44,635 nucleotides of DNA, taken from positions 1 to 44,635 of the forward strand of contig NZ_BAFC01000115.1 of the NCBI RefSeq assembly GCF_000248055.1. The letters are read 5' to 3'. Position numbers and translations under genes: made by a program. Each line of letters starts with the position of its first letter. Positions within the stretch are counted from its first letter, which is position 1. The DNA is from Gordonia sputi NBRC 100414 (GTDB lineage: Bacteria; Actinomycetota; Actinomycetes; Mycobacteriales; Mycobacteriaceae). Shown piece by piece: positions 7,361-15,743 of the stretch. The notes below the pieces were generated by a model. That model made no database searches, had not been told where the DNA came from, and worked only from the letters and a program-made list of their open reading frames with translations.

Positions 7361-8698
7361 TTACCAGGACAATTCGGGGACCTGGTCGGCCGTGACCTTG
7401 TTCAGCTCGTCGAGTTGTTTGCGCTGCTCGGCTTCCTTCGCGGCCTTGGCGTCGTCCGTACCGGTTGCGGGGACCTCATGGTCACCATACGAATCCGCCT
7501 TGTGACCATGAGGGCGTCGTGGCTTGCCGCTCGGGATGATCGAACCCGCTCCCGCGAGCATCGGGAACTCCTCCTCGGCTTCTTTGTCGAGATCTGCTTC
7601 GACGTCGCTGGCCTTGGGTGCGGCGCGCAGCGATTTCCACAGCAGCACGAGTAGCCCCGCGATCAGCACGGCGAGCACGATGGTCGACGCCGCGAGACTC
7701 GGCAGTTGGGTGAGGCCGTAGACCGCGGCCGCGACGATCGCCGCGGCCGGCATGGTGACGACCCATGCCACCACCATCTTTCGGAACACCGCCCAGTCGA
7801 CCGTGCTGTTGCGGTTGGTGGTGCCGACTCCTGCGACCGCGCCTGCGACCGTGTGGGTTGTCGACACCGGCGCGCCGAGGGCCGTCGAGCCGAAGAGTGC
7901 GATCGCGGCACCCGTCTCGGCGCAGAAACCGCTGACCGGGCGTAGTCGGGTGATGCCGGTGCCCATCGTCCGGACGATGCGCCATCCGCCTGACAGAGTT
8001 CCTAGCGCAATGAACAGATAGCAGCCGAGGGCCACCCAGTCGGGCACCGGCAGTGACGATCCGGTCTGGGTGAGGTGGCCGGTCGAGACGAGGAGGCCCG
8101 CGACGATGCCCATCGTCTTCTGTGCGTCGTTGCCGCCGTGGGCAAGCGAGATGGCTCCCGACGATGCGAGCTGGAACCACCGGAAGAGTTTCTCCGTGCG
8201 CAGGACGGGTGCGCGGAAGAGCGCTGCGCGCAGGATGAGCATGAGCGCACCGCCGAGCAAAAGACCCGCAAGTGGTGAGATCACAATGAATGCCGCGGTC
8301 TTCTCGACACTCGACGCCTTGATCGCGTCGATGCCACCCTTAATCAGCGCGGCGCCGACGAGGCCGCCGATGAGGGCGTGCGACGACGACGTCGGAATTC
8401 CGAAGTGCCACGAGAGGAAGTTCCAGATGACCGCGGCGAGCAGTGCGGCGAAGACGACGGCAACGCTGTAGTACTGCGCCTTCACCGTCTCTCCGACGGT
8501 GTCCGCGACCGCGGTCCCGATCAGGAAGAAGGCGAGGAAGTTCCAGCCGGCCGCCCACACAACCGCGACCTTGGGCTTGAGGACGTGCGTCGCGACCACG
8601 GTGGCGATGGAGTTCGCCGAATCGTGGAATCCGTTCGTGAAGTCGAACAGCGCCGCAAGCGCGATGATGCCGACCACTGCAAGTGTTGTGAGGTCCAC
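7361..8698 (-). CDS. PiT-family inorganic phosphate transporter
   Basis: 445-aa low-affinity phosphate:cation symporter. The two inverted signature repeats are present: FDFTNGFHDSANSIATVVAT near the N-terminus and LAHGGNDAQKTMGI in the middle. About ten membrane segments run to residue 370, followed by a charged cytoplasmic tail of about 75 residues (EADLDKEAEEEFPML...) of unknown purpose. The GTG start at 8698 lacks a clear Shine-Dalgarno. Probably a pitA/pitB-type gene; no phosphate-regulation gene is adjacent. Confidence 0.9.
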   Translation of the reverse strand: MDLTTLAVVGIIALAALFDFTNGFHDSANSIATVVATHVLKPKVAVVWAAGWNFLAFFLIGTAVADTVGETVKAQYYSVAVVFAALLAAVIWNFLSWHFGIPTSSSHALIGGLVGAALIKGGIDAIKASSVEKTAAFIVISPLAGLLLGGALMLILRAALFRAPVLRTEKLFRWFQLASSGAISLAHGGNDAQKTMGIVAGLLVSTGHLTQTGSSLPVPDWVALGCYLFIALGTLSGGWRIVRTMGTGITRLRPVSGFCAETGAAIALFGSTALGAPVSTTHTVAGAVAGVGTTNRNSTVDWAVFRKMVVAWVVTMPAAAIVAAAVYGLTQLPSLAASTIVLAVLIAGLLVLLWKSLRAAPKASDVEADLDKEAEEEFPMLAGAGSIIPSGKPRRPHGHKADSYGDHEVPATGTDDAKAAKEAEQRKQLDELNKVTADQVPELSW

Positions 8699-9093
8699 TC
8701 AATCCAGAGTGATAGCCGGTGGATGCCGGATGGGCTCTCCAGACGACTCGTGCGCAACTCTTCGGAGTGTGTTCATCCCACGGTCACCCCGTCGGGCGAA
8801 ATGTCGGAGTCGCGTCAGACCAGCTTCCCGGGTTCGGGTCAGACGGCACGGGTTTGGACTGTTAGGCCAGTTCGCGTAGGATTGAACGTCGGTGCGCTTG
8901 TCGTGCCGGTATGCGCATGCCATCTACCCGGTGAGCGCGGCCGGAGACATCGCCGCCAGGCCCTCGCTCTCGGAGCGGGTGCCAACACACTAACGGATAA
9001 ACACAGATTCAACCGGGCAGTGGGGTGAATCGTTCGTCCGGGCACTTGTTGCCCTGCGAGCGGATCGCGACGCCGCCGAGGATCGCGGAGGAC
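8699..9093. other. 395-bp gap between pit and infA
   Basis: No convincing coding region is seen. It holds the divergent start regions of pit (minus) and infA (plus), the infA promoter annotated separately, and an approximately 200-base infA leader in which I recognise no known riboswitch or leader element. Confidence 0.6.
8854..8882 (+). promoter_or_regulatory. Probable housekeeping-sigma promoter of infA and the ribosomal operon
   Basis: TTGGAC (8854-8859) and TAGGAT (8877-8882) are separated by exactly 17 bases, a good primary-sigma-factor promoter. Transcription would begin near 8889, leaving a leader of about 200 bases before infA. Confidence 0.6.
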
Positions 9094-9315
9094 ATGGCGA
9101 AGAAAGACGGGGCCATCGAGGTCGAGGGACGGGTTATCGAACCCCTGCCCAATGCGATGTTTCGCATTGAGCTGGAGAACGGTCACAAGGTTCTCGCCCA
9201 CATCAGCGGCAAGATGCGGCAGCACTACATCCGCATCCTGCCCGAGGATCGGGTCGTCGTGGAACTCTCGCCGTACGACCTCGGTCGCGGGCGCATCGTT
9301 TACCGCTACAAGTAA
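9094..9315 (+). CDS. infA: Translation initiation factor IF-1
   Basis: 73-aa OB-fold protein that binds the ribosomal A site during initiation. The sequence [20 protein letters not shown] through GRIVYRYK is full-length and typical. The ATG follows GGAGGA by three bases, and upstream in-frame sequence is not conserved. First gene of the infA-rpmJ-rpsM-rpsK-rpsD-rpoA-rplQ series, the usual actinobacterial order. Confidence 0.98.
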   Translation: MAKKDGAIEVEGRVIEPLPNAMFRIELENGHKVLAHISGKMRQHYIRILPEDRVVVELSPYDLGRGRIVYRYK

Positions 9316-9402
9316 GACTTCCCGGCCGAGACCGGTCCGGGACAACCCTCGTGTGGTGCGGCCATTCGGTCGTGCGCACGGGCGACAACAGGAGAGATTG
9401 AC

Positions 9403-9516
9403 GTGAAGGTTCAGCCGAGCGTCAAGCCGATCTGTGAAAAGTGCAAAGTGATCCGCCGTAACGGCCGGGTCATGGTGATCTGCGAGAACCTGCGCCACAA
9501 GCAGCGTCAGGGCTGA
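9403..9516 (+). CDS. rpmJ: Ribosomal protein bL36
   Basis: 37-aa protein, [20 protein letters not shown] followed by [17 protein letters not shown]. The zinc-ribbon ligands CEKC, the later Cys and the His are present, so this is the C+ (zinc-binding) form. It begins with GTG 9403 after GGAGAG. Its place between infA and rpsM is canonical. Confidence 0.97.
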   Translation: MKVQPSVKPICEKCKVIRRNGRVMVICENLRHKQRQG

Positions 9517-9522
9517 TCACTC

Positions 9523-9542
9523 CCACGGTCGTACGACCGTGG
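9523..9542. promoter_or_regulatory. Perfect 20-bp palindrome after rpmJ
   Basis: CCACGGTCGTACGACCGTGG reads identically on both strands and starts 6 bases after the rpmJ stop. There is no T-run, so it is either a factor-binding site or an RNA stem between rpmJ and the 263-base leader of rpsM. Apart from this element I see nothing else definite in 9517-9805. Confidence 0.5.
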
Positions 9543-9805
9543 AGCACCCCACCAGATCGCTTGGTGAAACACACAACTGAATACACACACCAGAGCTGAG
9601 CAGAACTTGTGAAGCCCTCCCAGCACCAGCGGCGACAGACGCGTCACCGCCTACCTCCGGACTGTGTCACGCGGACCACCGCTCGACACCGCGCAGCGAG
9701 TACAACTCGCTTCGTGCAGAGGCCGGAGCCCCTCAGAGCAAGCAGTACAGACGAGTAGGGGACGGACCGGGAGAAGACCTCTGAAAAGTAAAGGAAATCC
9801 GCCAC

Positions 9806-10174
9806 ATGGCACGTGTTGCTGGTGTCGATCTTCCCCGCGAGAAGCGGCTCGAGATCGCACTGACCTACATCTACGGAGTTGGGCGTACCACCTCCAAGGA
9901 GATCCTTGCGGGCACCGGGCTGAGCCCCGACCTGCGCGCCAAGGACCTCACCGACGCAGACGTCACAAAGCTGCGTGAGTACATCGAAGGCTCGGTGAAG
10001 GTCGAGGGTGACCTGCGCCGCGAGGTGCAGGCCGATATCCGTCGCAAGATCGAGATCGGCTGCTACCAGGGTCTGCGCCACCGTCGTGGCCTGCCCGTCC
10101 GTGGACAGCGCACCAAGACCAATGCCCGTACTCGTAAGGGCCCGAAGAAGACCATCGCCGGGAAGAAGAAGTAA
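9806..10174 (+). CDS. rpsM: Ribosomal protein uS13
   Basis: 122-aa small-subunit head protein contacting the A and P sites. [35 protein letters not shown] and the basic tail [20 protein letters not shown] are diagnostic. AAGGAAA precedes the ATG. Its TAA overlaps the rpsK ATG by one base (TAATG), implying translational coupling. Confidence 0.98.
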   Translation: MARVAGVDLPREKRLEIALTYIYGVGRTTSKEILAGTGLSPDLRAKDLTDADVTKLREYIEGSVKVEGDLRREVQADIRRKIEIGCYQGLRHRRGLPVRGQRTKTNARTRKGPKKTIAGKKK

Positions 10175-10581
10175 TGCCTCCGAAGTCACGTAGCGCAGGC
10201 CCCAAGAAGGGCGCACGCCGTCGCGATAAAAAGAACGTCCCGCACGGCAACGCACACATCAAGTCGACGTTCAACAACACCATCGTGTCGATCACCGACC
10301 CCAACGGCAATGTCATCAGCTGGGCATCGTCGGGTCACGTCGGCTTCAAGGGCTCGCGCAAGAGCACCCCGTTCGCGGCTCAGCTCGCGGCCGAGAACGC
10401 TGCGCGCAAGGCCCAGGAGCACGGCGTCAAGAAGGTCGACGTGTTCGTCAAGGGACCGGGTTCGGGTCGCGAGACCGCCATCCGGTCGCTGCAGGCAGCC
10501 GGCCTCGAAGTCGGCACCATTTCCGATGTCACCCCGCAGCCGCACAACGGTTGCCGTCCGCCCAAGCGGCGTCGGGTCTAG
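10174..10581 (+). CDS. rpsK: Ribosomal protein uS11
   Basis: 135-aa platform protein. [21 protein letters not shown] and [21 protein letters not shown] lead to the conserved end [13 protein letters not shown]. Overlaps rpsM by one base and is followed by rpsD 23 bases later. Confidence 0.98.
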   Translation: MPPKSRSAGPKKGARRRDKKNVPHGNAHIKSTFNNTIVSITDPNGNVISWASSGHVGFKGSRKSTPFAAQLAAENAARKAQEHGVKKVDVFVKGPGSGRETAIRSLQAAGLEVGTISDVTPQPHNGCRPPKRRRV

Positions 10582-10604
10582 CGGGAAAGGGAGGAAGAGA
10601 AAAC

Positions 10605-11210
10605 ATGGCTCGTTATACCGGCCCCGCAACAAAGAAGTCCCGTCGTCTGCGTGTCGACCTCATCGGAGGCGACCAGGCGTTCGAGCGTCGCCCCTACCCG
10701 CCCGGCCAGCACGGCCGCTCGCGGATCAAGGAGAGCGAATACCTGCAGCAGCTGCAGGAGAAGCAGAAGGCACGCTTCACCTACGGAGTGATGGAGAAGC
10801 AGTTCCGTCGCTACTACGAGGAGGCCAATCGTCGTAACGGCAAGACCGGCGACGAGCTGCTGCGCATCCTCGAGACCCGTCTCGACAACGTTGTCTACCG
10901 CGCAGGTTTGGCACGTACCCGTCGTCAGGCACGTCAGCTGGTCACCCACGGTCACTTCACCGTCAACGGTGTGCGCGTGGATGTCCCCAGCTACCGCGTC
11001 AGCCAGTACGACATCATCGACGTCCGCCCGAAGTCGCTGCAGACCACTCCGTTCCAGATCGCCAAGGAGCTCGTCGGCGATCGTCCGGTTCCGGGCTGGC
11101 TGCAGGTGGTTCCTTCGACGCTGCGCATCCTCGTGCACAACGTGCCCGAGCGCGCTCAGATCGAGGTTCCGCTCACCGAGCAGCTCATCGTCGAGTTCTA
11201 CAGCAAGTAA
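10605..11210 (+). CDS. rpsD: Ribosomal protein uS4
   Basis: 201-aa 16S-binding assembly protein; in many bacteria it is also the translational repressor of this operon. MARYTGPATKKSRRLRVDL lacks the N-terminal zinc cysteines, so this is the C-minus form. The S4 RNA-binding domain appears as RLDNVVYRAGLARTRRQARQ with LVTHGHFTVNG. ATG 10605 is selected for its close AGGAAGAG site and conserved N-terminus. Confidence 0.97.
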   Translation: MARYTGPATKKSRRLRVDLIGGDQAFERRPYPPGQHGRSRIKESEYLQQLQEKQKARFTYGVMEKQFRRYYEEANRRNGKTGDELLRILETRLDNVVYRAGLARTRRQARQLVTHGHFTVNGVRVDVPSYRVSQYDIIDVRPKSLQTTPFQIAKELVGDRPVPGWLQVVPSTLRILVHNVPERAQIEVPLTEQLIVEFYSK

Positions 11211-11285
11211 AACCAAGCAGCACAAGCTGTTTCGGTCCACTTCTAGGCCGTCAAATAGCGGTCGGCCACAAGGAGAAATCAAGAA

Positions 11286-12338
11286 ATGCTCATCTCACAG
11301 CGACCAACCCTCACCGAGGAGATCATCGCCGACGACCGGTCGAAGTTCGTCATCGAACCGCTCGAGCCGGGCTTTGGCTACACCCTCGGTAACTCGCTGC
11401 GTCGTACCCTGCTCAGCTCGATTCCGGGTGCTGCGATCACCAGCATCCGCATCGACGGAGTTCTGCACGAGTTCACCACCGTCCCCGGCGTGAAGGAAGA
11501 TGTCACCGACATCATCCTGAACCTCAAGGGCCTCGTGGTGAGCTCCGAAGAGGACGAGCCGGTCACCATGTATGTGCGTAAGCAGGGTCCGGGCACCGTC
11601 ACCGGTGCTGACATCGTGCCGCCCGCAGGCGTCACCGTGCACAACCCGGATCTGCACATCGCCACCCTGAACGACAAGGGCAAGCTCGAGATCGAGCTCG
11701 TCGTCGAGCGGGGCCGTGGATACGTGCCTGCCGTGCAGAACAAGGCGTCGGGAGCCGAGATCGGCCGTATTCCGGTCGACTCGATCTACTCGCCGGTGCT
11801 GAAGGTCACCTACAAGGTGGAGGCCACCCGCGTCGAGCAGCGCACCGACTTCGACCGTTTGGTGCTCGACGTCGAGACCAAGAACTCGATCAGCGCTCGT
11901 GACGCCCTGGCGTCCGCGGGTAAGACCCTGGTCGAGCTGTTTGGTCTGGCTCGGGAGCTCAACGTCGAGGCTGAGGGAATCGAGATCGGGCCGTCGCCTG
12001 CGGAGGCTGACCACATCGCGTCGTTCAGCCTGCCGATCGAGGATCTGGATCTGACCGTCCGTTCGTACAACTGCCTCAAGCGCGAAGGTGTTCACACCGT
12101 CGGCGAGCTGGTTGCACGTACCGAGTCGGATCTGCTCGACATCCGCAACTTCGGTCAGAAGTCGATCGACGAGGTGAAGGTCAAGCTGCACACCCTGGGT
12201 CTGTCGCTCAAGGACAGCCCGGCCAGCTTCGATCCGTCGCAGGTCGCCGGTTACGACCCGGCAACCGGAACGTGGTCGGACGACGCGTCTTTCGACGCTG
12301 ACTCCGGTGAGGATTTCGCGGAGACCGAGCAGCTCTAG
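11286..12338 (+). CDS. rpoA: DNA-directed RNA polymerase alpha subunit
   Basis: 350-aa subunit that nucleates RNA polymerase assembly. The N-terminal dimerisation domain starts [20 protein letters not shown] and carries [20 protein letters not shown]. The C-terminal DNA- and activator-binding domain (about residues 250-315) has [18 protein letters not shown] and [14 protein letters not shown]. An acidic tail ends ...[16 protein letters not shown] precedes the ATG. Confidence 0.98.
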   Translation: MLISQRPTLTEEIIADDRSKFVIEPLEPGFGYTLGNSLRRTLLSSIPGAAITSIRIDGVLHEFTTVPGVKEDVTDIILNLKGLVVSSEEDEPVTMYVRKQGPGTVTGADIVPPAGVTVHNPDLHIATLNDKGKLEIELVVERGRGYVPAVQNKASGAEIGRIPVDSIYSPVLKVTYKVEATRVEQRTDFDRLVLDVETKNSISARDALASAGKTLVELFGLARELNVEAEGIEIGPSPAEADHIASFSLPIEDLDLTVRSYNCLKREGVHTVGELVARTESDLLDIRNFGQKSIDEVKVKLHTLGLSLKDSPASFDPSQVAGYDPATGTWSDDASFDADSGEDFAETEQL

Positions 12339-12398
12339 TCGCTGCGACTGCCAAACCTGACTCGTCGAGCGATCGTCGGGTCCTCCTAGGAGAAGACA

Positions 12399-13007
12399 AT
12401 GCCCAAGCCCACCAAGGGTGCCCGCCTCGGCGGGTCGGCCAGCCACCAGAAGGCGATGTTGGCGAATCTCGCCACCTCGCTCTTCGAGCACGGCCGCATC
12501 ACCACCACCGAAGCAAAGGCCAAGCGCCTGCGCCCGTACGCGGAAAAGATCATCACCCACGCCAAGGCCGGCAAGCTGGCCAACCGTCGTGAGGTCATGA
12601 AGGACATCCGCGACAAGGACGTCGTCCACACGCTGTTCGCCGAGATCGGCCCGTTCTTCGCGGACCGTCCGGGCGGCTACACACGCATCATCAAGACGAT
12701 CAACCGCAAGGGCGACAACGCCCCCATGGCTGTGATCGAGCTGGTGCGTGAGAACACCGCGTCGACCGAGGCCACCCGCGCCACCCGTGTCGCTGCGTCG
12801 AAGAAGGCTGCTGACGAGAAGGCCGCTGCTCCGGCAGCCGAGGCCGACAACGTCGTCGAGGCCGTCGCCGACGAGGCAACCCCGGCACAGGTCGAGAACG
12901 CCGAGGCCGTGGCCGAGGCTGTCGACGATGAGTCGACGGCTGCCACCGCACCGGAGGCCGAAGCTGCTGACGCCGACGTCGACGGCGACAAGGCCGACGA
13001 CAAGTAG
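12399..13007 (+). CDS. rplQ: Ribosomal protein bL17 with long acidic/Ala-rich tail
   Basis: 202-aa protein. Residues 1-120 are the bL17 fold ([35 protein letters not shown]). The last 80 or so residues are a low-complexity Ala/Glu/Asp extension absent from the 127-aa E. coli protein; mycobacterial bL17 also has a long tail. TAGGAGAA precedes the ATG. A strong stem-loop 30 bases after the stop probably ends the ribosomal transcript. Confidence 0.96.
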   Translation: MPKPTKGARLGGSASHQKAMLANLATSLFEHGRITTTEAKAKRLRPYAEKIITHAKAGKLANRREVMKDIRDKDVVHTLFAEIGPFFADRPGGYTRIIKTINRKGDNAPMAVIELVRENTASTEATRATRVAASKKAADEKAAAPAAEADNVVEAVADEATPAQVENAEAVAEAVDDESTAATAPEAEAADADVDGDKADDK

Positions 13008-13031
13008 GTCGGACGGCTGAACACGCCAGAC

Positions 13032-13919
13032 ATGAGCGGACCCGCCACCACACCAGGTGGCGGGTCCGTTCGTCTGCGTTTCGACATCGGCTACGACGGA
13101 ACCGATTTCGCGGGCTGGGCGCGACAGATCAGTCAGCGCACGGTATGTGAGGTCGTCGAGACGGCGTTGTCGACGGTGCTGCGGGTACCGGTCCGGCTGA
13201 CCGTCGCCGGACGGACGGACGCGGGCGTCCACGCCACCGGTCAGGTCGCGCACGCCGACATTCCCGTGTCGGCACTCGACACGCGCTCAATAGACGGCGA
13301 CCCCGGGCGCCTCGTCGGACGACTCGCCAAGATGCTTCCCGACGATGTGCGCGTGAAGCAGGCCGCGTCGGTCAGTGACCACTTCGACGCACGGTTCTCG
13401 GCGCTGCGGCGTCACTACCGCTACCGACTCTCCGACGCGGTATTCGGCGCCGAACCGGTCCTCGCGCGCACCACCGCCGCATGGCGACGGCCGCTCGACG
13501 TGGAAGCGATGAACGCGGCGTCGTCGGCGTTGGTGGGCCTCAACGATTTTGCCGCCTTTTGTCGACGCCGCGAAGGCGCTACGACGATCCGCGATCTGCA
13601 ACGGTTCTCGTGGTCACGTGACGCCGACGGCGTGCTGATCGGCGAGGTCAGCGCCGATGCGTTCTGCTGGTCGATGGTGCGTTCGCTTGTCGGTGCGGTG
13701 GCATCGGTGGGAGATGGTCGGCGCGATGTCGACTGGTGCCGAGCGCTTCTCGGCGAGCGCGAACGCAGCGCGAAGGTGCCCGTCGCCGAAGCGCGGGGCC
13801 TGTGTCTCGTCGGCGTCGATTATCCGGAGGCGCACGAGCTGGCCGCGCGCAATGCGATCACCCGCGACGTCCGGGTCGCGACAACCGAAGGCGCACAGGG
13901 ATGTTGCGGCGACCAGTGA
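13032..13919 (+). CDS. truA: tRNA pseudouridine(38-40) synthase TruA
   Basis: 295-aa synthase that makes pseudouridine at positions 38-40 of the tRNA anticodon arm. [16 protein letters not shown] and the catalytic-Asp motif [15 protein letters not shown] are present, as are [12 protein letters not shown] and [17 protein letters not shown] 13032 gives an N-terminus comparable to the mycobacterial protein, but the first 12 codons encode a strong RNA hairpin. A later start near [11 protein letters not shown] (about 13068) would need a non-canonical codon, so 13032 is kept. The gene follows rplQ by 24 bases, as in mycobacteria. Confidence 0.93.
   Translation: MSGPATTPGGGSVRLRFDIGYDGTDFAGWARQISQRTVCEVVETALSTVLRVPVRLTVAGRTDAGVHATGQVAHADIPVSALDTRSIDGDPGRLVGRLAKMLPDDVRVKQAASVSDHFDARFSALRRHYRYRLSDAVFGAEPVLARTTAAWRRPLDVEAMNAASSALVGLNDFAAFCRRREGATTIRDLQRFSWSRDADGVLIGEVSADAFCWSMVRSLVGAVASVGDGRRDVDWCRALLGERERSAKVPVAEARGLCLVGVDYPEAHELAARNAITRDVRVATTEGAQGCCGDQ
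13038..13067 (+). terminator. Strong stem-loop within the truA start region
   Basis: A perfect 12-bp stem, GGACCCGCCACC (13038-13049) and GGTGGCGGGTCC (13056-13067), with a 6-base loop, followed by GTTCGTCTGCGTTT. It looks like an intrinsic terminator or attenuator for the ribosomal operon, but begins only 6 bases inside the truA reading frame. The T-run is weak. Confidence 0.65.
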
Positions 13920-14026
13920 TGAGAACGGCGGTATACGTCGATGGGTGAGCATCGTCCGGAGACGGTCGAGAAAGCAATCGCCGACTGCAGAGGGCTGCCG
14001 CCGCAGAGAAGATCGAGTGTGCCCGG

Positions 14027-14458
14027 TTGTCAGAGAACGAGGTGGCGTTGCGGGCAGACGGGGTGTCGAGCCTTGTGACGTTCGAGCCGGATGCCCACGC
14101 GTTTCGTCGCGAGGGACTCGGTGGACTGCGCCGCCGATCGACTGGTGCCGGCGATCGATTTCCGGGCGCCGACAGGTTCCCGTTGAGCGACAGCGATTCC
14201 GCGGTGGGCTTCGGAATGAAGAGGTCGACGATCCTTGTCGGACGTGGACTCGAATTGTCGACCGCGCTGGTGAGAGAACCCGCGACCGGAAAATGGGAGT
14301 CGCAGCCCACGAACCGTGTGGGCTTTCTTGTCTACGACGAGTTGGTGTTGCACGGCTGGCATCAGCGGTGCAGCAAGCAGACGCTGGCACTGATTGCGTG
14401 TGTGGCTCTCGTGCTCACCGTGGTAATCGCCGTGCTTGCCGTGGCGTTTCTCGCCTGA
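14027..14458 (+). CDS. Hypothetical protein with single C-terminal membrane segment
   Basis: Predicted 143-aa protein of no recognised family. Residues about 1-118 are hydrophilic and residues about 120-142 (LALIACVALVLTVVIAVLAV) are strongly hydrophobic and end the protein, so it would be tail-anchored or a C-in single-pass protein. No ATG or GTG lies upstream in the open frame after the stop at 13946; the start is TTG 14027 or GTG 14042, neither with a good ribosome site. Arginine-rich antisense frames make the assignment uncertain. It lies between truA and a convergent gene. Confidence 0.4.
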   Translation: MSENEVALRADGVSSLVTFEPDAHAFRREGLGGLRRRSTGAGDRFPGADRFPLSDSDSAVGFGMKRSTILVGRGLELSTALVREPATGKWESQPTNRVGFLVYDELVLHGWHQRCSKQTLALIACVALVLTVVIAVLAVAFLA

Positions 14459-14504
14459 GTCCGACCTGCTTGCTGCTCGTCTGATCGTCTGGCTGTCTGG
14501 GCCG

Positions 14505-14993
14505 TTACGCCGAATATGCGAGTGTCTGCGCGTAGTTGACGCGCGCGCCGAGGTCGGCAACGGCTGCCCGTGACATCACCGGGATCGCGGTGGTGTGGGC
14601 GACTGGTCCAGCAGACACGGTGATCTGCACGAACCCGATGGTGCGCTCCTCCTTCACCAGAAGAAACAGCAGGCCGAGTCCGCAGAACAGTACGGCCGTC
14701 ACGATTCCCACGATGAGGGCCCACTGCGGGATCTCGTTGGTGGTGCGTGACATATCGACGAAGCTCCACCGCGACCCGGCCAGTGGTGCGTTGCCCGCGG
14801 GTGTGATGACCTGGCTGCGCGTGCAGTGGATGTCACCGATCGAGACGAGGATCGGATCGCTCGGCGGCGGTGCCGCAGCGTAGCTTCCCGGGGCAGGCGT
14901 CGGCGGCAACTCGACGTCGCTCCACGCGGGACCGGTTGATTCGGGCCCGCGAGGTTTCGGCGGATCGGGGTTCGGCGCGTCCGGGTAGCTCAC
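14505..14993 (-). CDS. Pro-rich single-pass membrane protein, unknown function
   Basis: 162-aa protein. It starts MSYPDAPNPDPPKPRGPEST; residues 1-50 are Pro/Ser-rich. A short folded segment with DPILVSIGDIHCTRSQVITP follows, then a membrane helix at about 92-113 (WALIVGIVTAVLFCGLGLLF) and a C-terminal domain (EERTIGFVQITVSAGPVAHT...). The upstream same-strand TM2 gene also starts MSYPD, suggesting related N-terminal tails. The two are separated by 91 bases containing a repeat and a hairpin. Confidence 0.7.
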   Translation of the reverse strand: MSYPDAPNPDPPKPRGPESTGPAWSDVELPPTPAPGSYAAAPPPSDPILVSIGDIHCTRSQVITPAGNAPLAGSRWSFVDMSRTTNEIPQWALIVGIVTAVLFCGLGLLFLLVKEERTIGFVQITVSAGPVAHTTAIPVMSRAAVADLGARVNYAQTLAYSA

Positions 14994-14996
14994 TGT

Positions 14997-15048
14997 GTCA
15001 CCGTCCTCACGGGGGTCACCGTCGTCACTGGGTCGCGGTCCTCACTGG
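14997..15048. repeat. 17-bp imperfect tandem repeat, 3 units
   Basis: Units 14997-15013, 15014-15031 and 15032-15048, each of the form GTCaCcGTCcTCACtgG. It lies in the spacer between the TM2 gene and the Pro-rich membrane protein gene. Confidence 0.55.
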
Positions 15049-15073
15049 CTGCCATTGCACAGCAACGGCAGCC
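15047..15073 (-). terminator. Stem-loop downstream of the TM2 gene
   Basis: Arms GGCTGCC (15047-15053) and GGCAGCC (15067-15073), continued after an A/C mismatch by TTGC and GCAA around a three-base loop. It sits 12 bases past the TM2 stop (reading the minus strand). A terminator or partial attenuator is plausible; no clear T-run. Confidence 0.5.
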
Positions 15074-15084
15074 TCGTCAGGGCG

Positions 15085-15660
15085 TCAAGATCGGAGTTTG
15101 TAGCCGTTCGAGTCGCGGACGCTGCCGGTGAACATCATGATGGCGTCGACGAGGACCCAGATCCCGACCGCGGGCAGGATGAAGAAGCCGATGAAAAGGA
15201 ACGTCGTGATCCACCCGACGATCGTCAGCACGAGCTGTGCGACGCCGATGCCGGTATATCCGAGGTAGAACCGTCCCGCGCCGAAACCGCCGAGGAACAG
15301 TTGGAGCAGGCCCGCCGTGACCTTGGACTTGCTCGAGAGGGGCTCACCGGTGAAGGGGTCGCGTCCGTACGGGGCCATCGGATCCGCGGCGCCGGGGTAA
15401 CCGGCTTGCATCCCGTACCCGGGGACCGCATATCCCTGAGCCCCGTATCCCTGGGCTCCGTATCCCTGGGCTCCGTATCCCTGAGCGCCGTATCCCTGGG
15501 CTCCGTAGGTCGGCGAACCGGGGGTTCCGTTCTCGTACGGGAGCGGCATGAACTGGTCGCCGGCGGCGGGACCGAACGGTGATGGAGCGCCGTAGGGCGA
15601 AGAACCGTAGGGCTGCTCGTTGCCGCGGGCATCCTGGTTCGAATTGTCGGGATAGCTCAT
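15085..15660 (-). CDS. TM2-domain membrane protein with GAQGY repeats
   Basis: 191-aa protein. Residues 1-120 are a Gly/Tyr/Pro-rich tail with five GAQGY-type units; residues about 125-185 form a TM2 domain: LLQLFLGGFGAGRFYLGYTG, then two hydrophobic helices and a D-A-I-M turn. TM2 proteins are poorly understood; bacterial ones often carry such low-complexity N-termini. ATG 15660 gives MSYPDNSNQ; a much longer frame upstream is antisense to the hydrolase gene and is not used. Confidence 0.85.
   Translation of the reverse strand: MSYPDNSNQDARGNEQPYGSSPYGAPSPFGPAAGDQFMPLPYENGTPGSPTYGAQGYGAQGYGAQGYGAQGYGAQGYAVPGYGMQAGYPGAADPMAPYGRDPFTGEPLSSKSKVTAGLLQLFLGGFGAGRFYLGYTGIGVAQLVLTIVGWITTFLFIGFFILPAVGIWVLVDAIMMFTGSVRDSNGYKLRS
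15431..15505. repeat. 15-bp coding tandem repeat, 5 units (GAQGY)
   Basis: Five adjacent 15-base units of TATCCCTGgGCtCCG encode the GAQGY repeats on the minus strand. Units 2, 3 and 5 are identical, so copy number could vary between strains. Confidence 0.85.
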
Positions 15661-15743
15661 GGCGCCAATATTCGCATGGACCCCCGACAGGTGTCGCCCC
15701 CCGGGTCTCAACGAATGGGCGTATGTCGTTCGGTCGGCTGACC

